From Dehalococcoidia bacterium (GTDB taxonomy: Bacteria > Chloroflexota > Dehalococcoidia > DSTF01 > JALHUB01): a stretch of DNA of 6,534 nucleotides. Shown here in pieces: positions 1-6,203 of the stretch. The stretch spans positions 1 to 6,534 of the forward strand of contig JALHUB010000244.1 in NCBI GenBank assembly GCA_022865685.1, written 5' to 3'. The position numbers were made by a program, and so were the translations under genes. The notes below the pieces were generated by a model that saw only the letters and a program-made list of their open reading frames with translations, was not told the DNA's origin and ran no database searches. Each line of letters begins with the position of its first letter. Positions within the stretch are counted from its first letter, which is position 1.

Positions 1-85
1 CGAAGAGGATCTCGACAGAGCAGCGGCTGTTCTCGAGCCCATCGTCGAAGGAGAACGTCGCCCACACCGAAGGCGCCGCAAGTAG
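1..85 (+). CDS. C-terminal end of an unidentified protein (5' truncated)
   Basis: Reading from base 2, 27 sense codons run to a TAG at 83-85, giving a tail that starts EEDLDRAAAVLEPIVEGE and ends in a very basic RRPHRRRRK. The first part looks like an amphipathic helix. Such D/E-rich helices close many enzymes, class III aminotransferases among them, but this is too little to name a family. The gene would be convergent with the lipoprotein gene, with 23 bp between the two stops. The opposite strand is also open here, so the strand choice rests on the plausible tail composition and the convergent layout. The family is unknown. Confidence 0.4.
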   Translation, partial: EEDLDRAAAVLEPIVEGERRPHRRRRK

Positions 86-108
86 CCGCCACTGCCGCAG
101 GGGGAAAG

Positions 109-525
109 CTATTTGCGGCTAACGGTGAGCGGGGTCTTTAGCTTGTTCTCCGCGTCCTTCGTCGTGAAGCATACGACGAGATACGACCCCGCCTTCTCAA
201 CGCGGAAGGGGAACGCCAGCGTCCCGACGGCCGGCGTCGCGTCGGGGCGGCCGCCCGGATTCGCCAGCACGACGCCGTAACCGATCTGCTGGATAGCCTC
301 GCTGCCCTGCCTCAGGTCGCACTCCACGTCCACGTCGACGTCGTACGTCTGGCGATAGTCCAGCTCCAGGCGCAGCTCCTGCCCCACCGTCCGCGTGCCC
401 GTGATGCGCATCTTCGACAGCGGCTCCTGGTATGCCCTGTCGCTGCCGATGCTGCAGCCGAGCGCAAGGGCGGCCAGCGTCGCTAGGCAAAGGACAAGGG
501 AGATTGGACGTTTCGTGGAAGGCAT
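109..525 (-). CDS. Small predicted lipoprotein, probable beta-sandwich domain
   Basis: This encodes a 138-residue exported protein. The N-terminus has a short basic stretch (K5, R6), a hydrophobic core (about residues 8-22) and ends LALGC, a slightly non-canonical lipobox. C24 would be lipidated and anchor the protein to the outer face of the membrane. The mature part (about 110 residues) alternates polar and hydrophobic residues in short strands (RLELDYRQ, VDVDVECD, TLAFPFRVE, SYLVVCF), suggesting an Ig-like beta sandwich. C69 and C119 could form a disulfide. I do not recognise a named family or an enzymatic motif. The ATG start is supported by GGGAG (minus-strand reading of 535-539) nine bases upstream. 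The gene is divergent from nfi and stands alone on its strand. Its function is unknown; ligand binding or an envelope structural role is conceivable. Confidence 0.8.
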   Translation of the reverse strand: MPSTKRPISLVLCLATLAALALGCSIGSDRAYQEPLSKMRITGTRTVGQELRLELDYRQTYDVDVDVECDLRQGSEAIQQIGYGVVLANPGGRPDATPAVGTLAFPFRVEKAGSYLVVCFTTKDAENKLKTPLTVSRK

Positions 526-577
526 CGTTCGTGGCTCCCGGCAATGATAGCACAGCGATTGGCTATGCGCCGCGCGT

Positions 578-607
578 TTGCCACCCCCGAAAAGCGGCTA
601 CTATAAT
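578..607 (+). promoter_or_regulatory. Sigma70-type promoter for the nfi-prfB-peptidase cluster
   Basis: TTGCCA (578-583) matches the -35 consensus at five of six positions and TATAAT (602-607) matches the -10 perfectly, with an 18-bp spacer. It stands out in a very GC-rich background. Transcription would begin about six or seven bases past the -10, at or next to the GTG at 614. That would make the nfi transcript leaderless or nearly so. The promoter sits in the divergent spacer and is the only convincing one found for the three rightward genes. Confidence 0.7.
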
Positions 608-613
608 TGGTGC

Positions 614-1282
614 GTGGAAACGCGAATGCTCCATCGCTGGGACGTGACGACGGCTGAGGCGCGCGATATCCAGAATCGCCTCGCGCCGCTGGTGGTGAAG
701 GAGGGCGCACCTCATGACGTCCGCTTCGTCGCCGCCGCCGACATATCGGTCCGGCGAGACGAGCCGCTGGCGCGCGGCGCCGTCGTCGTCCTCAGCTACC
801 CGGAGATGGAGGTCATCGAGCAGTCGGTCATCGAGGCGGAGCCGCGGTTCCCCTACGTGCCCGGCTTGCTCTCCTTCCGCGAGGCGCCGATACTCCTGCG
901 GGCGTTCGAGCAGTTGCGTCGGCGGCCGGACCTGCTGCTGGTCGACGGGCAGGGGTACGCCCATCCGCGACGCTTTGGCATCGCCTGCCACCTGGGGCTG
1001 CTGCTCGACCTGCCGGCCGTCGGCTGCGCCAAGTCGCGTCTCTGCGGCCAGCACGTCCACCCGGGCGAAGCCGCCGGAAGCCGCGCGCCGTTGCTCGACG
1101 GCGACGAGGTCATCGGCAGCGTGCTGCGAACGCGCGACGGGACCGCGCCGGTCTACGTCTCGGTCGGCCACCGGGTCGGCCTGGAGGAAGCCGTCGAGTG
1201 GGTGCTGCGCTGCTGTCGCGGCCATCGACTGCCGGAGCCGTCGCGGGCGGCGCACATGGCGGCGGGCGGAAGACGGCAGTAG
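614..1282 (+). CDS. nfi: Endonuclease V (deoxyinosine 3' endonuclease)
   Basis: Endonuclease V cleaves DNA at the second phosphodiester bond 3' of a deaminated base, mainly deoxyinosine, starting alternative excision repair in the cytosol. From the GTG at 614 the protein has 222 residues, the usual bacterial size (about 225). The family motifs appear in order: AAADIS with metal-binding D43, the strand-separating wedge P80-Y81-V82-P83, FRE with E90, LLLVDGQG with D111, and GCAKSRL with K140, then VGHRVGLEEAVEWVL near the C-terminus. These positions fall within one residue of the catalytic residues described for the Thermotoga maritima enzyme (D43, E89, D110), which favours the 614 start. The alternatives are TTG 578, which lies inside the -35 box and is unlikely, and ATG 626, which costs four residues. 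No good Shine-Dalgarno precedes 614. It is first in a rightward cluster, 49 bp ahead of prfB. Confidence 0.93.
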   Translation: METRMLHRWDVTTAEARDIQNRLAPLVVKEGAPHDVRFVAAADISVRRDEPLARGAVVVLSYPEMEVIEQSVIEAEPRFPYVPGLLSFREAPILLRAFEQLRRRPDLLLVDGQGYAHPRRFGIACHLGLLLDLPAVGCAKSRLCGQHVHPGEAAGSRAPLLDGDEVIGSVLRTRDGTAPVYVSVGHRVGLEEAVEWVLRCCRGHRLPEPSRAAHMAAGGRRQ

Positions 1283-1331
1283 CCGCGCGACACTGAAGCC
1301 AAAAAGCGATACGATTGTCTTTGAGGTAAGC

Positions 1332-2433
1332 ATGCGGGAGACAAACGAGGGGTTCAGCGACCTGGAACGGCGCATCAACCACGTCATGGTGCGTCTTTGA
1401 CGTAGCCGCCCTCGAAAAGGAAATCCAGCAGATCGAAGAGGAATCGGCGCGCCCCGGGTTCTGGGACGACCCGGCGGCGGCGCAGTCGGCGATGCGACGG
1501 TCATCGCAGGCGCGCGAGACGGTGTCGACGTGGCGGGAGATCGAGCGCGCCGCCCGCGACCTGCGCGAGCTCGCCGGGCTGGCCCGCGACGACGAGGCGA
1601 TGGCCGCCGAGGTGGAAGCGGAGACCCGCGCCCTCAGCGACCGCCTCGACAAGCTGGAGTTCGAGCTCTCCTTCGCCTGCCCCTACGACCGTCGCGGGGC
1701 CATCGTCGCAATCCACGCCGGCGCCGGCGGGACGGAGTCGCAGGACTGGGCGGAGATGCTCTTGCGAATGTACCTGCGCTGGGCGGAGCGTCGCGGCTAC
1801 AAGGCCGACCTCATCGACGTCATGCCCGGCGACGAAGCGGGGATCAAGAGCGCGACGATGGAGATCGACGGCCGCTACGCCTACGGGCGATTGCGCAGCG
1901 AGCGCGGCGTCCACCGCCTGGTGCGGCTCTCGCCGTTCGACGCCGACCACGCCCGCCACACGTCCTTCGCGCTGGTCGAGGTGATGCCAAAGGCGGAAGG
2001 CGGCGCGGACGTGACGATCAATCCCGAAGACCTCCGCATCGACGTCTTCCGCGCCAGCGGGCACGGCGGCCAGAACGTCCAGAAGAACGCAACGGCCGTT
2101 CGCATCACGCACGTGCCGACGGGCATCGTCGCAACCTGCCAGAACGAGCGCTCGCAGTACCGCAACCGTGAGTCGGCGATGAGGGTGTTGGAAGCGCGGC
2201 TCCTGGAGAGGGAGGTCGAGCGCCAGGCTGAGGAGCAGACGCGGATCAAGGGCGAACACATCAGCGCCGGCTGGGGCAACCAGATCCGTAGCTACGTGCT
2301 GCACCCGTACAAGATGGTGAAAGACCACCGGACGGACTTCGAGACGAGCGACCCCGATACTGTCCTCGACGGCGAACTCGACCCGCTCATGGAGGCGTAC
2401 CTGAAGATGACAATGGGAGGGAACGGGCATTGA
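1332..2433 (+). CDS. prfB: Peptide chain release factor 2, expressed by +1 programmed frameshift
   Basis: RF2 recognises UGA and UAA in the ribosomal A site and triggers release of the finished peptide. Translation starts at ATG 1332 (GAGGT at 1323-1327 is the ribosome binding site), reads 22 codons to an in-frame TGA at 1398-1400, slips +1 on CTT, and continues from GAC at 1399 to TGA 2431-2433. The joined product (1332-1397 plus 1399-2433) has 366 residues, against 365 in E. coli. Visible landmarks are the stop-codon-reading tripeptide SPF at 200-202 in RLSPFDADHARHTSF, and the peptidyl-transferase-centre GGQ at 245-247 in SGHGGQNVQKNATAVR, whose Gln is normally methylated by PrmC. The helical N-terminal domain precedes them. 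SPF, rather than the RF1 PAT/PVT type, and the frameshift both separate it from prfA. The internal stop makes expression autoregulatory, since low RF2 favours the shift. The 3' end overlaps the peptidase start. Confidence 0.97.
1386..1401 (+). promoter_or_regulatory. RF2 programmed +1 frameshift site (CTT TGA C)
   Basis: The slippery CTT (1395-1397), the stop TGA (1398-1400) and the following C (1401) match the canonical bacterial prfB site exactly. The upstream stimulator is weaker than usual. Where E. coli has AGGGGG three bases before CTT, this site has ATGGTG (1386-1391), of which only GGTG can pair with the 3' end of 16S rRNA. Slippage by one base at CTT lets the ribosome read GAC next and enter the frame that carries the rest of RF2. 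Confidence 0.95.
2415..2420 (+). promoter_or_regulatory. Ribosome binding site deciding the TTG start of the peptidase gene
   Basis: GGGAGG lies inside the last codons of prfB, nine bases before TTG 2430. It supports the TTG that begins a clean signal peptide and shares TTGA with the prfB stop, implying translational coupling. Confidence 0.75.
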
Positions 2434-3743
2434 AGCGGGTCCTGCTATCGATAGCTATCGCCCTCGCCGTCGTCACGGCCGCGCCGCTGCCGGGCGCCCG
2501 TGCCATGCCTACCGGGCGGGCCCAGAGCGGCGTCGTCGTCGATTCGACGAATGCTGAGAACGACTTCCCGAACGGCGTCAACTTCTCGCTTTCCTTTCAC
2601 AGCGACGTCGACCTCAGCAAGCTCAAGGTGACGTTCCGCTATACGATCCCGCCGGAGGGCGCCAGCGTCTACGAGGAGCCGGAATGCGACGGCGGCACAA
2701 AGGTCCAGTGCACCTACAACCTGAAGAGCGGCCCCCAGCTCTTCCTCGTGCCGGGCGCCAACGTCAACTACTACTGGCAGGTGGACGACGACGCGGGAAA
2801 CAGCGTGAAGACGCAGCCGGCGACGTTCATCTACGACGACACGCGCTTCGACTGGAAGAGTATGACTGAGGGCAACCTGACGGTCTTCTACTACGCCGGC
2901 GACGAGTCGGACGTTCGCTCGCTGCTGCAAACGGGCATCGAGGGGCTGCAACGGATGGAGCAGTTGCTGAACACGCAGGTCGGCTTCCCCGTCAAGGTCT
3001 TCCTCTACGACTCCGCCGAAGACATGCGCCCTGCCGCCATGTCAAGCTCCGAGTCGCCGGAACGGGGCGTGATCACTCTGGGCGAGGTCTTTTTCTCCGA
3101 CACCGCCGTCGTCGCGCACGACGTCAGGCCGCAGGACATAATGCGCCACGAGCTTGCCCACATCGTGGTGCGGCAGGCGGTCAAGGGACCGTTCGGCAAC
3201 CTGCCGGCGTGGCTCGACGAGGGCACGGCGATGTACGCCCAGTCCGACCTGCTATCGAACGAGGAACGGGCGCTGGAGTCGGCAATCGAAAGCGACGAGG
3301 TCCTGTCGCTGCGTGCCATGAGCTCCGCCAGCCTCGCCCACACCAGCGTCAACGTCAGCCTTTTCTACGGGCAGTCCTGGAGCGTCATCTCCTTCCTGGT
3401 CGACCAGTACGGCACGGAGAGGTTTGCGGACCTCTTCGCGACCTTCAAGGCAGGCAGCACCGTCGATAAGGCTCTCGAGCAGGTGTACGGCTTCGAGCAG
3501 GACGGGCTGGAGAATGCCTGGCGGGAGAGCGTCGGGTTGCCCGCGAGGAAGTCGACCGGCCAGCAAGGCCAGACCACGCCGCTGCCGCAGTTGACGCCGT
3601 TCGAAGGGAACGGCGGCGGCTCGGGGGAGCAGGAGGCCGGTAGCGGCGGCGGATTCGCTGTCGGGGCGGCGGCCCTACTGGCGGCGCTCGCGGTTCTCGT
3701 TGTCGCGGCCGTCGCAATGACGGCCGTCAGGCGGCGCCGCTAG
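2430..3743 (+). CDS. Secreted, membrane-anchored MA-family zinc metallopeptidase
   Basis: This 437-residue protein is predicted to be exported and to hydrolyse peptides outside the cytoplasmic membrane; its substrate is unknown. Residues 1-25 form a signal peptide (basic KR, hydrophobic LLSIAIALAVVTAA, then ARA). Residues about 34-140 look like a beta-rich domain with a possible C86-C94 disulfide. The catalytic part has HELAH (H240, E241, H244), then LPAWLDEGTAMYAQS, whose E264, 20 residues later, fits the third zinc ligand of gluzincins. This arrangement resembles the Peptidase_MA-like family. A Gly/Ser-rich linker (about 380-407) leads to a transmembrane helix (about 408-433) and a terminal RRRR stop-transfer, so the protein should be anchored by its C-terminus with the enzyme outside. 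The TTG start overlaps the prfB stop by four bases (TTGA), so it is probably co-translated with RF2. No functional link to RF2 is evident. Confidence 0.85.
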   Translation: MKRVLLSIAIALAVVTAAPLPGARAMPTGRAQSGVVVDSTNAENDFPNGVNFSLSFHSDVDLSKLKVTFRYTIPPEGASVYEEPECDGGTKVQCTYNLKSGPQLFLVPGANVNYYWQVDDDAGNSVKTQPATFIYDDTRFDWKSMTEGNLTVFYYAGDESDVRSLLQTGIEGLQRMEQLLNTQVGFPVKVFLYDSAEDMRPAAMSSSESPERGVITLGEVFFSDTAVVAHDVRPQDIMRHELAHIVVRQAVKGPFGNLPAWLDEGTAMYAQSDLLSNEERALESAIESDEVLSLRAMSSASLAHTSVNVSLFYGQSWSVISFLVDQYGTERFADLFATFKAGSTVDKALEQVYGFEQDGLENAWRESVGLPARKSTGQQGQTTPLPQLTPFEGNGGGSGEQEAGSGGGFAVGAAALLAALAVLVVAAVAMTAVRRRR

Positions 3744-3750
3744 CCGCGCT

Positions 3751-5262
3751 TCAGCGGTGCGTCGATGCCGTCCCCTTGCCGGACGTGGGGCTTCTGCCGG
3801 CGAGGATCTCGGTCGCGTCGTAGTAGGCGGGGCGGAAGTGGAAGACGGAGGCGTTGCCCCCCTCGGCGTCGTACACGTAGTAGAAGTTGTAGCCCTGCTC
3901 GCGGAACGCCTCGAAGGCGTCGTATTTCAACAGCCAGACATAGTGGATGTCATTCTCCCTGTCGACGGCCTCGCCCCTATCGGTGAGCATGCTTATCGCC
4001 CCATGGTCGCGCTCCAGGATGCCCAGCTCCAGCCGGTCCTTGTTGCGCATCGCGAACTGGGGATAGATGGAGCCGGTGAAGACGACCGAGTGCGGCGGTA
4101 TGTCGACGGCCGCCAGGTCGCCGGCGTAGGCGCGCTGGGCCTTGAGGGTATCGAGGTCGGAGAGCATCATGCCGGCGCCGATCTGGGCGCTGGTGAAGGT
4201 CTGCTTGCTCACCTCTTCGTCGCCCGGGGACGTTATGTCGACAAACCCGGAGAGCACGATCAGCACCGCGACCGCCACGAGCACGGGTCGCTGGAAGTAG
4301 CGCGCCATCAGAAAGAAGCCGAAGGGGAATAGCGGTATCAGGTAGGCGACCTCATGAGGCAGGCGTGTGAAGGAGCCGAAGACGAGCGCCGGCACGGCGA
4401 CCCATAGTGCGACGTGACTGTCGACGAGGAAGTCGCGCGGCAGGCGCTTCAGCCGCGGCAGCGACACCGCCAGCCCCGCCAGCACCGCCAGCGCGCCGAC
4501 GACGCCCAGCGTATCCTTGCCCAAGAGCTTCAGGAAGCCGGTGAAGGAAACCTTTGCGTCGTAGAAGTTGAACATGCCCGGGCCGTACGTCGCGAGCACC
4601 GGCGAGTAGGCGACGAGGGCGGTGACGGCCATCGCGCCGGCGAACGGCAGCGCCGATCGCAGTCGACGCTCTCGCCACAGCCAGAAGATGAACGCGAACG
4701 CCACCCAGAAGGCCGTCAGCCGGAAGCTGATGGCCAGCCCCATGCAGAGCCCGGCAAGCAAGGGGCGACGGCGGATCAACGCCAGGTAGCAGCCGAGGAC
4801 GAGCGTCAGCGACCACATGTAGTCCATGGTGACGATGCTGTTGATCCAGAGGAGCGGCGTGAAGGCAAATGCCGCCGTCAGGACGCCCTTCGCCGGCAGC
4901 TTCAATTCGACGAGCAGCCGCGCGAAGAGATATACCCCGGCCAGTGAGACGAGGGCCGCGGAGAGGTTCGTCCAGACCCAACCGGCGCGCACGAGGGGGA
5001 CGGTCACCAGCTCCTCGAGGGGGAAGCCGGGCAGTCGCGACGGCAGGTATTCGCCGTGCGACAGGAGGTGGTCGGCGGAAAGCGCGACGCGCCAGGCGTC
5101 GGGGTCGGCCCCGTAGCCGAGGTTGAGCCAGGGGATGCGCGTCGCCACGTAGACGGCGGCGAAGGCGGCGAAGGCAAGCGGCCGCGTGAAGTCGAACTCG
5201 ACGGCGCGCTCCAGCACGTCCGCCGGCCAGGCTCTTCTCACGCCGGTTGCCTCAGCTTCCAA
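3751..5262 (-). CDS. Polytopic membrane protein, GT-C-type glycosyltransferase-like
   Basis: This 503-residue protein has roughly ten hydrophobic segments between residues 27 and 344 and a soluble C-terminal domain of about 155 residues, probably outside the membrane. The first transmembrane helix (27-46) is followed by GYGADPDAWR, whose acidic D53/D55 sit where GT-C enzymes (protein mannosyltransferase, ArnT and relatives) keep their catalytic or metal-binding acidic residue in the first outer loop; SRLPGFPLEE follows. GT-C enzymes transfer sugars from polyprenyl-phosphate donors to proteins or lipids. The actual donor and acceptor cannot be read here, and assignment to a specific GT family is uncertain. 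The start is TTG 5262, set by GGAGG six bases upstream. The gene lies 15 bp behind the disulfide oxidoreductase gene, so the two are likely one operon. Its stop is 7 bp from that of the convergent peptidase gene, with no clear terminator between them. Confidence 0.75.
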   Translation of the reverse strand: MEAEATGVRRAWPADVLERAVEFDFTRPLAFAAFAAVYVATRIPWLNLGYGADPDAWRVALSADHLLSHGEYLPSRLPGFPLEELVTVPLVRAGWVWTNLSAALVSLAGVYLFARLLVELKLPAKGVLTAAFAFTPLLWINSIVTMDYMWSLTLVLGCYLALIRRRPLLAGLCMGLAISFRLTAFWVAFAFIFWLWRERRLRSALPFAGAMAVTALVAYSPVLATYGPGMFNFYDAKVSFTGFLKLLGKDTLGVVGALAVLAGLAVSLPRLKRLPRDFLVDSHVALWVAVPALVFGSFTRLPHEVAYLIPLFPFGFFLMARYFQRPVLVAVAVLIVLSGFVDITSPGDEEVSKQTFTSAQIGAGMMLSDLDTLKAQRAYAGDLAAVDIPPHSVVFTGSIYPQFAMRNKDRLELGILERDHGAISMLTDRGEAVDRENDIHYVWLLKYDAFEAFREQGYNFYYVYDAEGGNASVFHFRPAYYDATEILAGRSPTSGKGTASTHR

Positions 5263-5268
5263 TACCAG

Positions 5269-5273
5269 CCTCC
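5269..5273 (-). promoter_or_regulatory. Ribosome binding site deciding the TTG start of the GT-C-like gene
   Basis: On the minus strand GGAGG is followed by six bases and then TTG (5262). It lies in the 15-bp gap after the upstream gene's TGA. No ATG or GTG nearby has a comparable site. Confidence 0.75.
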
Positions 5274-5277
5274 GTAA

Positions 5278-6048
5278 TCAAGGCAGGATCAGGCCGCTTT
5301 CGGTGCGGGCCTCGCGCTCCTGCCGCGGCTGCTCCAGCGGCGTCGCGGGCCCCGGCGGGCCGGCCTGCGGTCGCAGCGCCTTGCCTTGCGCCACCTGCAC
5401 GATCTGCGACACCAGCGTCGCCTCGTCAACCGCGCCGACGAGCACAGCGCGTTCGTCGATGATCGCAGTCGGGACGGCGCGCACCGCGTAGCGCTCCGCC
5501 AGGCGCGGGAACTCGCTTATCTCGACGACGTCGGCGTTGACGTGGGCGCTCTCCAGCGCCAGCTTCCCGACGAGGCGTGTCATCGGCGGGCAGTGCGGGC
5601 ATGCCGGCGTCACGAAGAGCTGCACGTGGACGGTCTGCCGCAGCCGCCGGAGGTGTCTGACGGTCTCCGTGTCCAGCTCCACCTTGCCGCGCGACGCGTC
5701 GATTATCGCTTCGATAAGCGGCACGAGCTCGTTGCCGACGGGAAACCCGAAGAAGCGCAGCGGCCGGTTGAGGGCGCCCCTAATCACCGTTGCGGGGACC
5801 TTGTCGACGCCGAGGCGCGCCGCCTCTTTCGTCGACTCCGCGAATTCGTGCACGCTGAGCGTGATCTTGTCGGAGAGGGCAGCTATCTCCTTGAGGAGCG
5901 TCTGCGTCTCCTCGCAGTAGGCGCACTCCTCGCGACCGGGGATGAAGATAGGCAGTCGACGTTGTGTGAAGTAGTCGATGCGAACGCCGCCCGTCAGTTC
6001 GCGGGCGAATCGCGTTCGAAGGTATTCCTGGTCTCGGAGCGGTATCAC
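5278..6048 (-). CDS. Protein disulfide oxidoreductase with two thioredoxin folds (PDO / glutaredoxin-like)
   Basis: This 256-residue protein has two tandem thioredoxin-fold units, each with a CxxC redox centre and a cis-proline. The first unit has C42-A-Y-C45 and VPA with P84; the second has C149-P-H-C152 and VPT with P191. The link region FFGFPVGNE (98-106) resembles the glutaredoxin-like PDO family known from archaea and thermophilic or deep-branching bacteria. Those proteins catalyse thiol-disulfide exchange and isomerisation and can accept electrons from thioredoxin reductase. No signal peptide or membrane segment is visible, so it is probably cytosolic. A Pro/Gln/Glu-rich tail (about 222-256) extends past the second fold. 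The start is GTG 6048, preceded by GAGG with seven bases of spacing. The GT-C-like gene follows after 15 bp. The closest alternative name is an AhpF-N-terminal-like tandem thioredoxin protein; two intact CxxC motifs favour PDO. Confidence 0.87.
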   Translation of the reverse strand: MIPLRDQEYLRTRFARELTGGVRIDYFTQRRLPIFIPGREECAYCEETQTLLKEIAALSDKITLSVHEFAESTKEAARLGVDKVPATVIRGALNRPLRFFGFPVGNELVPLIEAIIDASRGKVELDTETVRHLRRLRQTVHVQLFVTPACPHCPPMTRLVGKLALESAHVNADVVEISEFPRLAERYAVRAVPTAIIDERAVLVGAVDEATLVSQIVQVAQGKALRPQAGPPGPATPLEQPRQEREARTESGLILP

Positions 6049-6203
6049 GACATGGCCTCGACGCTATCGCGTTTCCCGGGATCGTGCTCTAGTGGCCACC
6101 AACAATATGGTCTGCCCGTCTCAAGAGTACCTGCCTGCACAGGTGCGGTACCGGATGGCAGTGAGTCCCATTTCTGCGGGTTGAAACCCGCAGCTTCTGC
6201 CAA
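6045..6203 (-). CDS. Possible 52-codon ORF upstream of the oxidoreductase (unverified)
   Basis: A perfect AGGAGG (minus-strand reading of 6215-6210) precedes two consecutive TTG codons by three and six bases. From the second TTG (6203) a frame stays open for 52 codons and ends in TGA at 6047-6045, sharing GTGA with the oxidoreductase start. The product would begin with AEAAGFNPQKWDSLPSG, contain CWW, and match nothing I recognise. Against it, third positions are far less G/C-rich than in every neighbouring gene, and its first codons run through hairpin 6174-6193. It may be a chance frame in a repeat element, a decayed remnant, or a leader peptide coupled to the downstream gene. Confidence 0.2.
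   Translation of the reverse strand: MAEAAGFNPQKWDSLPSGTAPVQAGTLETGRPYCWWPLEHDPGKRDSVEAMS
6056..6059 (-). promoter_or_regulatory. Ribosome binding site deciding the GTG start of the oxidoreductase gene
   Basis: On the minus strand GAGG is followed by seven bases and then GTG (6048). The nearby ATG at 6053-6051 reads ATG TCG TGA and stops at once, so it cannot start this gene. Confidence 0.6.

Noticed and set aside
544..549. TATCAT on the minus strand as a -10 for the lipoprotein gene
   Set aside because: No matching -35 lies at a usual distance, and the predicted start would be inside the GGGAG ribosome binding site.
1287..1315. Possible promoter for prfB (GCGACA, 17 bp, TACGAT)
   Set aside because: Each box matches consensus at only four of six positions, and the predicted transcript start would fall on the ribosome binding site. 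It is too weak to annotate.
714..1400. 228-codon + frame ending at 1400
   Set aside because: Only its last 22 codons (from 1332) are real, as the zero-frame start of prfB. The upstream part is a Ser/Arg-rich shadow of nfi.
1398..1400. In-frame TGA as evidence for a pseudogene or assembly error in prfB
   Set aside because: The CTT TGA C context, the position after 22 codons and the intact rest of RF2 match the well-known programmed frameshift.
563..1504. 313-codon minus-strand frame across nfi and the prfB start
   Set aside because: The nfi motifs and the prfB frameshift are unambiguous on the + strand. The antisense translation is low-complexity and spans the intergenic gap and promoter.
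1501..2430. 309-codon open frame antisense to prfB
   Set aside because: It mirrors the prfB coding frame, is His/Val/Arg-rich, has no recognisable motif, and is explained by the high GC content of the real gene.
3731..3757. Terminator between the convergent peptidase and GT-C-like genes
   Set aside because: There are only a 10-nt palindrome (3731-3740) and a 4-bp stem (3744-3757), with no T-run on either strand.
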